Below are positions 36,879-44,658 of a DNA stretch of 64,000 nt, piece by piece. Under the pieces are notes generated by a model, which did not search any database, had not been told where the DNA came from, and saw only the letters and a list, made by a program, of their open reading frames with translations. Made by a program: the position numbers and the translations under genes. Numbering within the stretch: the stretch's first letter is position 1; each line of letters opens with the position of its first letter. Origin of the DNA: Ruminococcus flavefaciens AE3010 (lineage in GTDB: Bacteria; Bacillota; Clostridia; Oscillospirales; Ruminococcaceae); contig NZ_JAGT01000001.1 of assembly GCF_000526795.1 (NCBI RefSeq), positions 1,077,001-1,141,000 of the forward strand. Direction: 5' to 3'.

Positions 36879-37442
36879 TCAAACAGATATGTCATTGTCT
36901 GAAATCAGTCTGCGCAGCTTTTTCAGAGCTCTGCTGCTGCGCACTCTTATCATTGCAGGTGAAAGGGAAACAAATCCTGAGATCTCAAATGAGCTCCGCC
37001 CATAGTAATACTTCTGTATTATTATGGTGGAATCAGGCTCTCCGAGACTGTCTATGAGCTTCATAAGCGTTCGTTGTGTTTCTTTTTTTTCGGCAGATTC
37101 GGAAATGTTTTCATCTGACGGAAGAGCAGCAGTATTTTCATCGTCCAATGAAATGCTGTTTGTGTTTCTGCATAATCTATGGTAATACGCCGCCGACTTT
37201 CTCAGGGCAATAGTTGCGATAAAGCCCTTTATATCATCATTTGCGGCTTGCTTGGATTCATATGAACCGAATACATCAGTAAAAATATCACTTACACATT
37301 CGTCTATATCCTCGCGGCTGCCGCAGCTTCGCAGGCGGTTGAATGCAATAGTATAAACGTAGTTAAGATACTCATCAAATATGGTGCGCTGAGCTTTGTT
37401 CTTATCAGTTTTCAAAAGCTGCTGATACTCACTGTGCTTCAA
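36879..37442 (-). CDS. ECF-type RNA polymerase sigma factor
   Basis: 187 residues from a TTG start with AAAGGAGGA well placed. Region 2 is visible as YVYTIAFNRLRSCGSREDIDE followed by CVSDIFTDVFGSYES. Region 4 is visible as LMKLIDSLGEPDSTIIIQKY, then a helix-turn-helix SSFEISGFVSLSPAMIRVRS and a basic end KALKKLRRL-like. It is the first gene inside the right end of the cotJC element and is followed after 11 bp by the anti-sigma-like gene. Its likely targets include its own operon and possibly the downstream surface genes. Confidence 0.88.
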   Translation of the reverse strand: MKHSEYQQLLKTDKNKAQRTIFDEYLNYVYTIAFNRLRSCGSREDIDECVSDIFTDVFGSYESKQAANDDIKGFIATIALRKSAAYYHRLCRNTNSISLDDENTAALPSDENISESAEKKETQRTLMKLIDSLGEPDSTIIIQKYYYGRSSFEISGFVSLSPAMIRVRSSRALKKLRRLISDNDISV

Positions 37443-37489
37443 TATCTGCTTCCTCCTTTCACTGAAAAGTATTCATTATATATATTTAC

Positions 37490-37498
37490 ATTATAACA
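37490..37498 (-). promoter_or_regulatory. Extended -10 promoter of the sigma factor gene
   Basis: TGTTATAAT on the minus strand (TG-N-TATAAT), about 48 bases before the TTG start. The -35 position reads TTATAT, a poor match, as is common for extended -10 promoters. It lies inside the element. Confidence 0.5.
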
Positions 37499-37565
37499 TA
37501 AAAGTGTAGCATATATAAAGATATTTTTTTATTTTAATCAAATCAACTACGGTTTCCGATGTGAT

Positions 37566-37608
37566 ATGTACAACATGGATACGAGACTTTTTTCTCATAC
37601 TGCCACAT
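37566..37608 (-). other. Right junction of the cotJC element (attachment site half)
   Basis: On the minus strand, host cotJC sequence ATGTGGCAGTATGAG is followed by an A6 run (37588-37593), GTCTCG and the 17-bp arm (TATCCATGTTGTACATA) starting at 37581. This arm is the inverted copy of the left-junction arm. Confidence 0.8.
37594..37608 (-). pseudogene. cotJC: cotJC, 5' part (five codons)
   Basis: ATG TGG CAG TAT GAG, with AGGAG at the end of cotJB as ribosome site, gives MWQYE, the conserved CotJC beginning. Read on into the element it becomes KKVSYPCCTYHIGNRS and stops. It is the missing start of the cotJC part at 21388. The resemblance of the first element codons (KKVSYP) to KLQYP may reflect similarity between attP and attB. 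Confidence 0.88.
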
Positions 37609-37611
37609 AAT

Positions 37612-37860
37612 TTATCTCCTTTCCCACGGCCACGGATCGTCTGTCCATGTCCAGCGCTCGTCGTTGTCTGCCTGCTCGGGAGTGAGCGGACCGTATTTTC
37701 TTGCATATTCCTGTACAGCATTCTCGCGGAGCTGTCTGTACTTGCGGAACATAGTCAGCGCCTGCCGACAGTTGGGGTGGGTATCAAGATAAAGGTTCAG
37801 CTCCTTGAGAGTAAAATCGTATTTCTTTATCTTGCTCAGAAGCATTCTCTGTTCATTCAT
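37612..37860 (-). CDS. cotJB: Spore coat protein CotJB
   Basis: 82 residues from the ATG at 37860 (GGAGGGG upstream). Family features: LLSKIKKYDFTLKELNLYLD near the start, THPNCRQALTMFRKY, and the aromatic end WTWTDDPWPWE. Its ATG overlaps the cotJA stop (ATGA) and its end carries the ribosome site of cotJC. In Bacillus the cotJ operon is read by sigma-E in the mother cell. Here the operon is cut one codon set later, inside cotJC. Confidence 0.93.
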   Translation of the reverse strand: MNEQRMLLSKIKKYDFTLKELNLYLDTHPNCRQALTMFRKYRQLRENAVQEYARKYGPLTPEQADNDERWTWTDDPWPWERR

Positions 37861-38120
37861 CTGCTGTCCCCTCCTCCCCAAAACGGCAGGTCAAGCTCGG
37901 GAAAGATAGTGCCCCTGCTCAGAGCCTCGTCATCGCCGTAGGTCTCGCCCCACTGCTGAAAGGGTACATACGCCATCGCAAGAGGAGTACTTGCAGGGAA
38001 ACGTGATACGGTATCGTTCGCTTTATTTGTAATGTTGAGCTTCATTTCCATTGCGCCGAGAGAGTTCTCACGCTCATGGAGTATCAAGCCGTCCATATCG
38101 TCAAAAAGATCCAATTTCAT
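37857..38120 (-). CDS. cotJA: Spore coat protein CotJA
   Basis: 87 residues from the ATG at 38120, which has AAAGGAGG nine bases upstream; the longer frame to 38171 has no ribosome site. The family core is clear: LAMAYVPFQQWGETYGDDEA, LSRGTIFPELDLPFWGG. It is the first gene of cotJABC, on the right flank of the element. No convincing sigma-E promoter could be assigned by eye in the 85 bp upstream. Confidence 0.93.
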   Translation of the reverse strand: MKLDLFDDMDGLILHERENSLGAMEMKLNITNKANDTVSRFPASTPLAMAYVPFQQWGETYGDDEALSRGTIFPELDLPFWGGGDSR

Positions 38121-38204
38121 TGATCTGTCCTCCTTTCCTGCGCGGAGAACAAGTGCAGATGCTCTCCGCACATTACATACTATGTGAAAGAGAGCACAGA
38201 GGTT

Positions 38205-38242
38205 ACAAAAAAGTCCGCATACGCAGCCGACGTATACGGACT
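38205..38242 (-). terminator. Terminator of the metallophosphoesterase gene
   Basis: On the minus strand AGTCCGTATACG pairs with CGTATGCGGACT (12 bp) around TCGGCTG, followed by TTTTTTGT. Confidence 0.92.
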
Positions 38243-38247
38243 CTTTA

Positions 38248-40242
38248 TCATTTTTCTTTTTTCTTCATGCTCAGAAGCAGTACAAATACCGCAGCAGGAA
38301 CAGCTGCAAAAACAGCTGCCGACCTGTCACCTGTATTCGGGCTGTCAGCGGATACCTTTGCTTTTGTCGTTGTCGCCGCTGCTGCCGCAGAAGTCGATAC
38401 AGAGGTAACAGCAGGCTCGGTGAAAGTGCTTTTTGCCGCTATTTCCCTGCGGCGTATAATATCGCCGTTAAGGTTCAGTATATCGTAGGAATAATGGTCG
38501 CCGTCACGGTATATGAAGCTGAAACGGGCACTGGCACTGCCTATGGTAGTGGACAGGAAGCCCGAATGGCCGTAGGTAAAGCTGAGTGTCTCTCTGTCGT
38601 AGGTGCCGTCGCTGTATTTTTTAGTGCTTATGAGTTCGTCTCCGTCGCTGAGGATAAACTCTGTCTCGGAACGGGAATGGTCGTGACCGAAGAGGTACAT
38701 TATGTCCATATCATACTTCTCTGCATAGCTGTTTATGAGCTTCGCCATCTCGTCGGAGCGGTCGATGTTATACTGGTTCTCGCCTATCCATTTTCCTATG
38801 CTTGTGCCATTTGCATTGACGGACTGTGGCTGGAGCCCGAGAACATGAAGTCCCGAATGAGCGGATATAACCACAAGCTCGCCGTTATAGCTCTCGGCAG
38901 TCTTTTTCAGGAAGCTTTCCAGCTCACCGAGCGTTCTGTCGTAGGAATATGTGTACTCATTGTTGTTGAAGTACAAGGCGCTCTCGAAGTTAAGTCCGTA
39001 GACAATTATGCCCTTTGCAAAGCGGCTGTTTCTGCCCTTGTTTTTCACACCGTCGGATAAACCGCGGAATATCTGTCTCCCTGCTCCCCTCGTATTGCAG
39101 TCGGCGCCAAGCCCTGCCCTGAGAGACATTATTGAAGCCGCTTCTCCCGAGTCGTGATTTCCCGAGGCAAATACAGCGTCCAGACCGCCCAGATGTGAGA
39201 CTATCTGAGGATAGTACCTGCTCAGCATGGTATCCTTATCCACTGTGGGACCGTTGGCAAGGTCTCCCGTACATACCACCAGTGACGGAATATAGCCGCC
39301 TGTGCGCTCCATTATCTTTTCTAAAGCGCGGTCTATGAACTCATACTGCTCATGGATATCGGAGAATGACATAAACGAATCTGGCATGACTCCCTTTGCA
39401 ATAACAAAAGCCCCGTCCGCAGAACGCTCCCTGTAGTGTACTCCCTCGGAGTCGTGCCCCTCTATAAGACAGCCCACACGATGGACTCCGGCAGGCTTAT
39501 CAGTCAGCGAATCCGCTGTGAATGTAAGCTTTGCGCAGTCCTGCTCCTTTCCGTCCACGAACCATTTTACGCTGTCCGTTACGATGTCCTTATCTGACAG
39601 CTCCACCGAAAAAACAGGCGCAGCATAGCCGCTGCCCTCCAGTACATAGCTCTCTGCGGCAGGGTGCCTGCTTATGCATCGGCTGAGCTGATCCCTCTTT
39701 GCATAGATGCAGACCTGAGCTGCCTCCCCCATGTTATCGGTACAGGAAAACGGCTCGTCGCTGCCCTCAGTATATCTGAGGTAGTGCATATTTCCGTTTT
39801 CATTATAGCTGAGAGCACCGCCGCTGTAGTCCCAGACGCTGTCGCCGTCATTCCACCAGTTTGAAACAGTATAGAGCTGTCCGTCGTGGTAAGTGAGGTG
39901 ATATGAATTGGACAGTGTGGTATACCTTGGAGCAACGCTGGTGACCATTGTTCTTCTGTAATAATGCCAGATGTACTCACGGTAATTATCATCAGCGGCA
40001 GTAAGTATCATCTGTCTGCCGTCGCTGCCCTTTACGCAGATGATGTAGTCGTTTTCGTCCTCAAAGCTGTTTACCTTATACCACTTCTGACCGTCGGCAA
40101 GAGTAAGAACTCCGTTTTTCTCACTTATTGGAGCAGTGACGGTGTAGTGAGCCTCACCTGCCCCATACGCATAAACAGGCAGGCTCAGTGAAAATACTGC
40201 GGCAGCAGCTGCTGCCGCAGCCGCTTTCTTGAATATGTCCAT
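38248..40242 (-). CDS. Secreted, wall-anchored metallophosphoesterase
   Basis: 664 residues with an Ala-rich signal peptide (MDIFKKAAAAAAAAAVFSLS start). The calcineurin-like phosphoesterase domain is at about 290-560: FSDIH, VVCTGDLANG, ASGNHDSG, VISAHSGLH and LFGHDHS give the five metal-binding motifs. Before it lies an Ig-like/beta region. The C-terminus has a Thr/Ala linker, then SPNTGDRSAAVFAAVPAAVF and MKKKEK, a sorting signal in which SPNTG replaces LPxTG. It is probably a surface phosphatase or nucleotidase. It is a single-gene unit between cotJA and the transpeptidase-like genes. Confidence 0.9.
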   Translation of the reverse strand: MDIFKKAAAAAAAAAVFSLSLPVYAYGAGEAHYTVTAPISEKNGVLTLADGQKWYKVNSFEDENDYIICVKGSDGRQMILTAADDNYREYIWHYYRRTMVTSVAPRYTTLSNSYHLTYHDGQLYTVSNWWNDGDSVWDYSGGALSYNENGNMHYLRYTEGSDEPFSCTDNMGEAAQVCIYAKRDQLSRCISRHPAAESYVLEGSGYAAPVFSVELSDKDIVTDSVKWFVDGKEQDCAKLTFTADSLTDKPAGVHRVGCLIEGHDSEGVHYRERSADGAFVIAKGVMPDSFMSFSDIHEQYEFIDRALEKIMERTGGYIPSLVVCTGDLANGPTVDKDTMLSRYYPQIVSHLGGLDAVFASGNHDSGEAASIMSLRAGLGADCNTRGAGRQIFRGLSDGVKNKGRNSRFAKGIIVYGLNFESALYFNNNEYTYSYDRTLGELESFLKKTAESYNGELVVISAHSGLHVLGLQPQSVNANGTSIGKWIGENQYNIDRSDEMAKLINSYAEKYDMDIMYLFGHDHSRSETEFILSDGDELISTKKYSDGTYDRETLSFTYGHSGFLSTTIGSASARFSFIYRDGDHYSYDILNLNGDIIRRREIAAKSTFTEPAVTSVSTSAAAAATTTKAKVSADSPNTGDRSAAVFAAVPAAVFVLLLSMKKKEK

Positions 40243-40310
40243 GTCCGATCACTCCGATCATTTTTATAAAATAAGCCATAGCACATTCAGCGCTATGGCT
40301 TGGTATTACA

Positions 40311-41780
40311 TTAATATGCTGAAAGCACGATGTTTACTATGCCCTGATAGAGCCCGCCTGTTTCGCTGGCAAAATTAAAGCCGAAATCCGCAGGGTTCTG
40401 GAGCTGCATTACGATTATGTATGAACCGTCCTGAGCATAATTGCTGTAGTCGCTGTAAACAGGCTTTTCAGCCGATCTGTCAGCAAAGTTCCTGAGACAG
40501 CCTGTAATGTAGAGATAATCTCCCGCACCTGTCTCGGCAGTTCCTGTCTTTGCGAAGAACTCGTAATTATCGGGAACGTAGATACCCAGATTATTGGCAA
40601 CTCCCCTCATGCCGTCAAGGAGATTCTGTCTGTACTCCGCAGGGATACTTGCAATGACCTCATAGGGTGAGCTGCCTTTTGCGCACTCCTTGGTGGGTTC
40701 GTTGGTATCCACCACCTGCTGTACCACAAAGGGCTTTACCATATCTCCGAAAACAGCCTCTCTGCCAAGAGCCGCAAGGTATATGGGGCAGGTCTTTACG
40801 TAAGCCTGACCGAATGCGCTCCTGCGCAGGTCGTCAAGGCAGTATATCTCGATATTGTTGCTGATAGTTCCGAAATCGCAGTCTATGGGGTCGCAGAAAT
40901 GGAATAAGCTTTCAAGCTCCTCGAGCACCTTATCAGTGCCGAGAGTGTCGAAGACCTTTGCGAAGAATATATTGCTTGAGCCCACAAATGCGGAGCTGAG
41001 AGTTCTCTCAGGTATGGGGTACATACCCGAATCGTGATCCCAGTTCACGATAGTAGCGCCGCTGTCTACCCACTCGCCGTCGTCATAGACGGTATGTATG
41101 CCGTTCTTATCTGCAATGACCTCGGACATTATCTTGAAGCATGACCCCGGTGAAGCGTTCTGGAACGCCTTGTTTGAAAGAGTCCCGCTGTACAGGTTGC
41201 TGCTGTACTCGGTATCTGAGTAATACAGCTCGGGATCGTATGTGGGATATGAAGCCTCCGCCATGATAGAGCCGTCAGTCCTCAGTACCACTACCGAGCC
41301 TGCCATGCCCATATTTGCCATATATGTACAAAGCTCGATCTGCTTATCTGCGTCAATGGTAAGTTTTACCGACTCGCCCACATTGTTCTTGTCATTAACA
41401 GGGGTGGGGTTCTTAGTGCAGAGCAGATCTTTCAGTGCATTGTCAAGTCCCGCCGAAGCCTCGCTGATGATATTTCCGAAGGAATATCCGCAGTCCTCGC
41501 CGTAAAGCCTCTGATCCTCGTTTTCGTTAGCATAGGTGCCATAGGTCAGAAGCCTGTTGTTTGTATCGTATATGTTCCCCCTATATACGAACTCTGTAGT
41601 TGTAGTTACAGTTGTTTCTTCTGTAGCAGCTGTCTCATCTGTAGTTTCTTGCCTTGCCGAGCGTGAGCTTGTATCATTGCGGACTTCAAACTGTCCTACC
41701 TCTGCTGAACAGGACGGAAACGACAGCGCCGCTGCTGCTGCTATGAGCATCGGCATTAGTCTTTTTCCCCCGATTATCAT
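40311..41780 (-). CDS. Penicillin-binding transpeptidase-like lipoprotein (copy 1)
   Basis: 489 residues. The N-terminus has a hydrophobic stretch ending FPSC, a plausible lipobox, then a Thr-rich segment. The transpeptidase motifs are present: SCFK (SxxK) in NASPGSCFKIMSEVI, SSN (SxN) in SSNIFFAK and KTGT in FFAKTGTAETG. No transglycosylase or dimerisation domain is recognisable, so it is smaller than class B PBPs. It is a paralogue of the next gene upstream. Roles could be cell-wall crosslinking in a special stage such as sporulation, or a beta-lactam sensor. About 200 bp separates the two. Confidence 0.85.
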   Translation of the reverse strand: MIIGGKRLMPMLIAAAAALSFPSCSAEVGQFEVRNDTSSRSARQETTDETAATEETTVTTTTEFVYRGNIYDTNNRLLTYGTYANENEDQRLYGEDCGYSFGNIISEASAGLDNALKDLLCTKNPTPVNDKNNVGESVKLTIDADKQIELCTYMANMGMAGSVVVLRTDGSIMAEASYPTYDPELYYSDTEYSSNLYSGTLSNKAFQNASPGSCFKIMSEVIADKNGIHTVYDDGEWVDSGATIVNWDHDSGMYPIPERTLSSAFVGSSNIFFAKVFDTLGTDKVLEELESLFHFCDPIDCDFGTISNNIEIYCLDDLRRSAFGQAYVKTCPIYLAALGREAVFGDMVKPFVVQQVVDTNEPTKECAKGSSPYEVIASIPAEYRQNLLDGMRGVANNLGIYVPDNYEFFAKTGTAETGAGDYLYITGCLRNFADRSAEKPVYSDYSNYAQDGSYIIVMQLQNPADFGFNFASETGGLYQGIVNIVLSAY

Positions 41781-41888
41781 TCTGATTACCGTCCTAAAAA
41801 ATTATGTGCGATTTTGCGCCGCGGACAGCGGCGTTGGAAAGCCTACTATTATTATACATTTAATTCCTTAATTCGTCAATACGTTTTA

Positions 41889-41964
41889 AAAAATATTAAA
41901 AAAATTAATATTTTTTCTTTGGACAGAAGGAGCTCCCCTTTCGCAGCTGCAAAATGGGAGCTCC
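41889..41964 (-). terminator. Terminator region between the two transpeptidase-like genes
   Basis: A hairpin GGAGCTCCC/GGGAGCTCC (41929-41937 with 41956-41964) is followed on the minus strand by TTCTGTCC. A second AT-only hairpin (AAATATTAA/TTAATATTT, about 41890-41914) ends in T residues. Confidence 0.6.
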
Positions 41965-41979
41965 GACGCATATAAACTG

Positions 41980-43443
41980 TTATCTGCCTGCAACGATGTT
42001 CATTATGCCATTGTAGAGCCCTGCGGACTGTGATGCGAATTCAAAGCCGTGGTCAGCAGGGTTCTGTATCTCCATGACTACTACATATGAGCCTGTCTCG
42101 CCGTAATTATCGTAGCTTTCATAGCTCTGGGAGCCGCTGTCGCTGTTGTTCTTTGCGCAGCCTGTGATATAGAGGTAATCTCCGCGCCAGCCCTCAGCTG
42201 TACCTGTCTTAGCATAGAAGCTGTAGTTGCCCGGAGCATATACTCCGATATCGGAGCCCACGCCTCTCATGCCATTGAGAAGATTGTCGCGGCACTCCGC
42301 AGGTATGGAAGCGATAACGTCGTAAGCCTTGGAGCCGTCACCTATTTTAGTATTTGGGTCTGAGCTGTCCACTATGTCCTTTAACACAAAGGGAGTGACC
42401 ATATCGCCGAATACAGCCTCTCTGCCAAGAGCCGACAGGAATATGGGACAGGTCAGCACCTTGGACTGACCGAAAGCGCTTCTGCGCAGGTCGTCCACGT
42501 CCTCTATCTCGATATTGTTGCTGAGAACTCCGAAATCGCACTTTATATCATCGGAATCGTCTGCACCGAAGTGGAAAATAGTCTTTAAGTCGCTGAGTAC
42601 AGTGTCCTCGCCTATATAATCGAAAGCCTTGGCGAAGAAGATATTGCTGGAGTTGATAAATGCCGAGCTGAGTGAGCGCTCCATAGGGTAGCTCGCCTTG
42701 TTGGTCTCGTGATCCCAGTTTACAATAGGGTGGTCGTTTCCGAAATCCCATGTGCCGTCATCATGAACGGAATAAACTCCGTTCTTATCGGAGATGACCT
42801 CGGACATTATCTTGAAGCATGAGCCCGGCTCATAGTTGCTGAACGCCTTGTTGCCCACATCTCCCCACGCAAGGTCCTCGTCGTATTTCTGGTCTGCAAC
42901 AGCATTTGGGTCATAGGACGGATAGCTGACCTGCGCCATTATGGAGCCGTCTGTACGGAGCACTACCACAGCACCCACCATATTGTTGCTTTCCATGTAG
43001 CCGTATATCTCGTTCTGTACATCGCCGTCAAGCGTAAGCTTTACAGACTGTGGAGCGCCGCTTGCCGAGGGAGTTGTAAGTATATCCTCAAAGGCTGTGT
43101 CGTAGCCCTCTGACATTGTAGTCAGGATATTTGCAAAGGATACCGCATAGTTTTCCGCAAAAACTCTGCGGCTGCCGTCCTCGGCAGTTGAAACGAGAAG
43201 ATTTCCCTTGGCGTCGTAGATATTGCCCTTTGCACCTGTCACCTTAGCCTCGGTAGTCTTTTCGGCAGCACCTGTAGTAGTGCTTTCGGCAGTCGTTGTC
43301 TCGGCAGCTGTTGTAGTTTCAGCGGCAGGGCCGTCCGCACCCTCTATCTTTCCAACGGATTTTGACGAGCAGGAAGCAAAGCCTGCAAGCATTGTTATTG
43401 AAGCGGCAAGTGCCGTTATTTTTCTTGTTATCATATTGTACAT
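41980..43443 (-). CDS. Penicillin-binding transpeptidase-like lipoprotein (copy 2)
   Basis: 487 residues. Lipobox-like FASC follows the N-terminal hydrophobic stretch, then a linker rich in Thr and Ala (about residues 40-70). Catalytic motifs: SCFK in NYEPGSCFKIMSEVI, SSN in INSSNIFFAK, KTGT in SFYAKTGTAEG. It closely resembles copy 1 along its whole length (for example LRRSAFGQ and GREAVFGDMV in both), so the pair arose by tandem duplication. It is divergent from the small export protein genes. I expect an extracytoplasmic D,D-transpeptidase or carboxypeptidase activity. Confidence 0.86.
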   Translation of the reverse strand: MYNMITRKITALAASITMLAGFASCSSKSVGKIEGADGPAAETTTAAETTTAESTTTGAAEKTTEAKVTGAKGNIYDAKGNLLVSTAEDGSRRVFAENYAVSFANILTTMSEGYDTAFEDILTTPSASGAPQSVKLTLDGDVQNEIYGYMESNNMVGAVVVLRTDGSIMAQVSYPSYDPNAVADQKYDEDLAWGDVGNKAFSNYEPGSCFKIMSEVISDKNGVYSVHDDGTWDFGNDHPIVNWDHETNKASYPMERSLSSAFINSSNIFFAKAFDYIGEDTVLSDLKTIFHFGADDSDDIKCDFGVLSNNIEIEDVDDLRRSAFGQSKVLTCPIFLSALGREAVFGDMVTPFVLKDIVDSSDPNTKIGDGSKAYDVIASIPAECRDNLLNGMRGVGSDIGVYAPGNYSFYAKTGTAEGWRGDYLYITGCAKNNSDSGSQSYESYDNYGETGSYVVVMEIQNPADHGFEFASQSAGLYNGIMNIVAGR

Positions 43444-43538
43444 TCCTTTGTAAGTATATTTTTCAGCCTTTAATATTATATACTATAGGCGTGATTTCGT
43501 CAACTGTCCGCAGAAAAATAAAAAAGTCCCGAAAAGGC

Positions 43539-43567
43539 TTGACTATTTCCTGAAAATATGAGATAAT
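43539..43567 (+). promoter_or_regulatory. Promoter of the small export protein genes
   Basis: TTGACT, 17 bases, GATAAT; the ATG follows about 36 bases later. Confidence 0.7.
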
Positions 43568-43603
43568 ATTTAGGTATGAAAAAATTCGAAAGTGAGTATC
43601 AAT

Positions 43604-44080
43604 ATGATAAAAAAGTACCTTATCACTTTTCTTATATCTATGGTGCCTATTGCCGAGCTCAGGGTAGCTGTACCTGTAGGCGTCCGCTTCGGGTTAAAGT
43701 GGTATTACGTTGTGCTCATGTGTATGATCGGCAACATGATACCCGTCCCCTTTATATATTTCTTTGCAAGAAAAATACTGGAATGGGGCGCAGACAAGCC
43801 CGTTATCGGCAGGTTCTTCACATGGTGTCTCAAAAAGGGACACAGCGGCGGTGAAAAACTCCAGGAGAAAGCAGGCAGGGGCATGTTCTGGGCGCTGCTC
43901 CTCTTCGTGGGTATACCGCTCCCCGGTACAGGCGCATGGACAGGCACTCTGGCGGCAAGTATCCTCGAGCTGGACTTCAAAAAGAGCATTTTCGCAGTAA
44001 CACTGGGGATAGTTCTTGCAGCTGCTATAATGACAGTGGGTTCGCTCCTCGGTATAAGCGCTATCAGCGCAATAAAGTGA
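43604..44080 (+). CDS. COG2426-type small membrane export protein (copy 1)
   Basis: 158 residues from the ATG at 43604, aligned with the start of copy 2; a GTG at 43592 is in frame. Motifs of the Sm_multidrug_ex family: ISMVPIAELRVAVPVGVRFG, IGNMIPVPFIYFFARKILEW and GIPLPGTGAWTGTLAASILE. Four to five membrane spans with a Gly/Pro-rich reentrant region, related to DedA-like proteins. The name multidrug export is historical and the substrate is not known. The ribosome site is weak (AAAGTGAG). Confidence 0.85.
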   Translation: MIKKYLITFLISMVPIAELRVAVPVGVRFGLKWYYVVLMCMIGNMIPVPFIYFFARKILEWGADKPVIGRFFTWCLKKGHSGGEKLQEKAGRGMFWALLLFVGIPLPGTGAWTGTLAASILELDFKKSIFAVTLGIVLAAAIMTVGSLLGISAISAIK

Positions 44081-44146
44081 GCTCCCATACATGACTGTTT
44101 ATGAGACATTAAGGTTTTATTAGTTTTAAGGAAGGCGATTTTTGTT

Positions 44147-44623
44147 ATGCTTAAAAAGTGCATTATTACTTTTCTGGTATCTATGGTGCCGATCATCGAG
44201 CTCAGAGGAGCTATCCCGATAGGAGTTGGCTTTGGTATAAAGTGGTATTACGTTGTACTCATGTGTATGGTCGGCAATATGATACCTGTTCCCTTTATCT
44301 ATTTCTTTGCGAGAAAGATACTTGAATGGGGCGCAGACAAGCCCGTTATCGGCAAATTCTTCTCATGGTGTCTCAAAAAGGGTCACAGCGGCGGCGAAAA
44401 GCTGCAGCAGAAAGCAGGCAAGGGCATGTTCTGGGCTCTGCTTCTCTTCGTGGGTATACCGCTCCCGGGAACAGGTGCATGGACAGGCACTCTTGCAGCA
44501 AGTATCCTCGAGCTGGACTTCAAAAAGAGCATTCTTGCAGTAACTCTGGGAGTTCTCCTTGCAGCTGCTATCATGACAGTGGGCTCGCTCCTTGGTATCA
44601 GCGCTATCAGCGCTATCAAATAA
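44147..44623 (+). CDS. COG2426-type small membrane export protein (copy 2)
   Basis: 158 residues with GGAAGG before the ATG. It is nearly the same protein as copy 1: both share FGLKWYYVVLMCM/FGIKWYYVVLMCM, the ADKPVIG segment, and LFVGIPLPGTGAWTGTLAA. DNA similarity extends through most of the gene, so the duplication is fairly recent or kept alike by gene conversion. The two probably work together as a hetero-oligomer or represent a dosage increase. It ends 9 bp before a strong terminator. Confidence 0.86.
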   Translation: MLKKCIITFLVSMVPIIELRGAIPIGVGFGIKWYYVVLMCMVGNMIPVPFIYFFARKILEWGADKPVIGKFFSWCLKKGHSGGEKLQQKAGKGMFWALLLFVGIPLPGTGAWTGTLAASILELDFKKSILAVTLGVLLAAAIMTVGSLLGISAISAIK

Positions 44624-44631
44624 CGTCTGAA

Positions 44632-44658
44632 AGTCACAGCTTATGCTGTGGCTTTTTT
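44632..44658 (+). terminator. Terminator after the export protein pair
   Basis: AGTCACAGC pairs with GCTGTGGCT around TTAT, followed by T5. Confidence 0.9.

Larger units (their letters stand above)
21914..37593. mobile_element. Integrated element of about 15.7 kb interrupting cotJC
   Basis: cotJA, cotJB and five codons of cotJC lie on its right side, and the rest of cotJC lies on its left side, all on the minus strand. A large serine recombinase lies immediately inside the left end, where integrases usually sit. The end sequences, once joined, form a symmetric attP. Cargo in order: recombinase, an 85-residue protein, PurA-like, vWA and J-domain/pseudokinase genes with a divergent NrtR-like regulator, EF-hand/dockerin protein, LPxTG subtilisin, anti-sigma and ECF sigma factor. 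No phage structural genes, transposase or conjugation genes are visible. It resembles skin-type elements that leave sporulation genes by site-specific excision in the mother cell; whether it still excises is unknown. Confidence 0.85.

Noticed and set aside
21920..37581. 17-bp inverted repeats read as ends of an invertible DNA segment
   Set aside because: Inversion would not restore cotJC, whereas excision at the shared AA does. The inverted repeats are better explained as the two arms of one attP.
38121..38204. Possible sigma-E promoter upstream of cotJA (CATAGTAT)
   Set aside because: Only part of the -10 matches and no -35 element stands at the right distance.
43694..44196. Minus-strand ORFs of 132 and 163 codons opposite the export protein gene
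   Set aside because: They have no ribosome sites, and the plus-strand protein is a clear COG2426 member.
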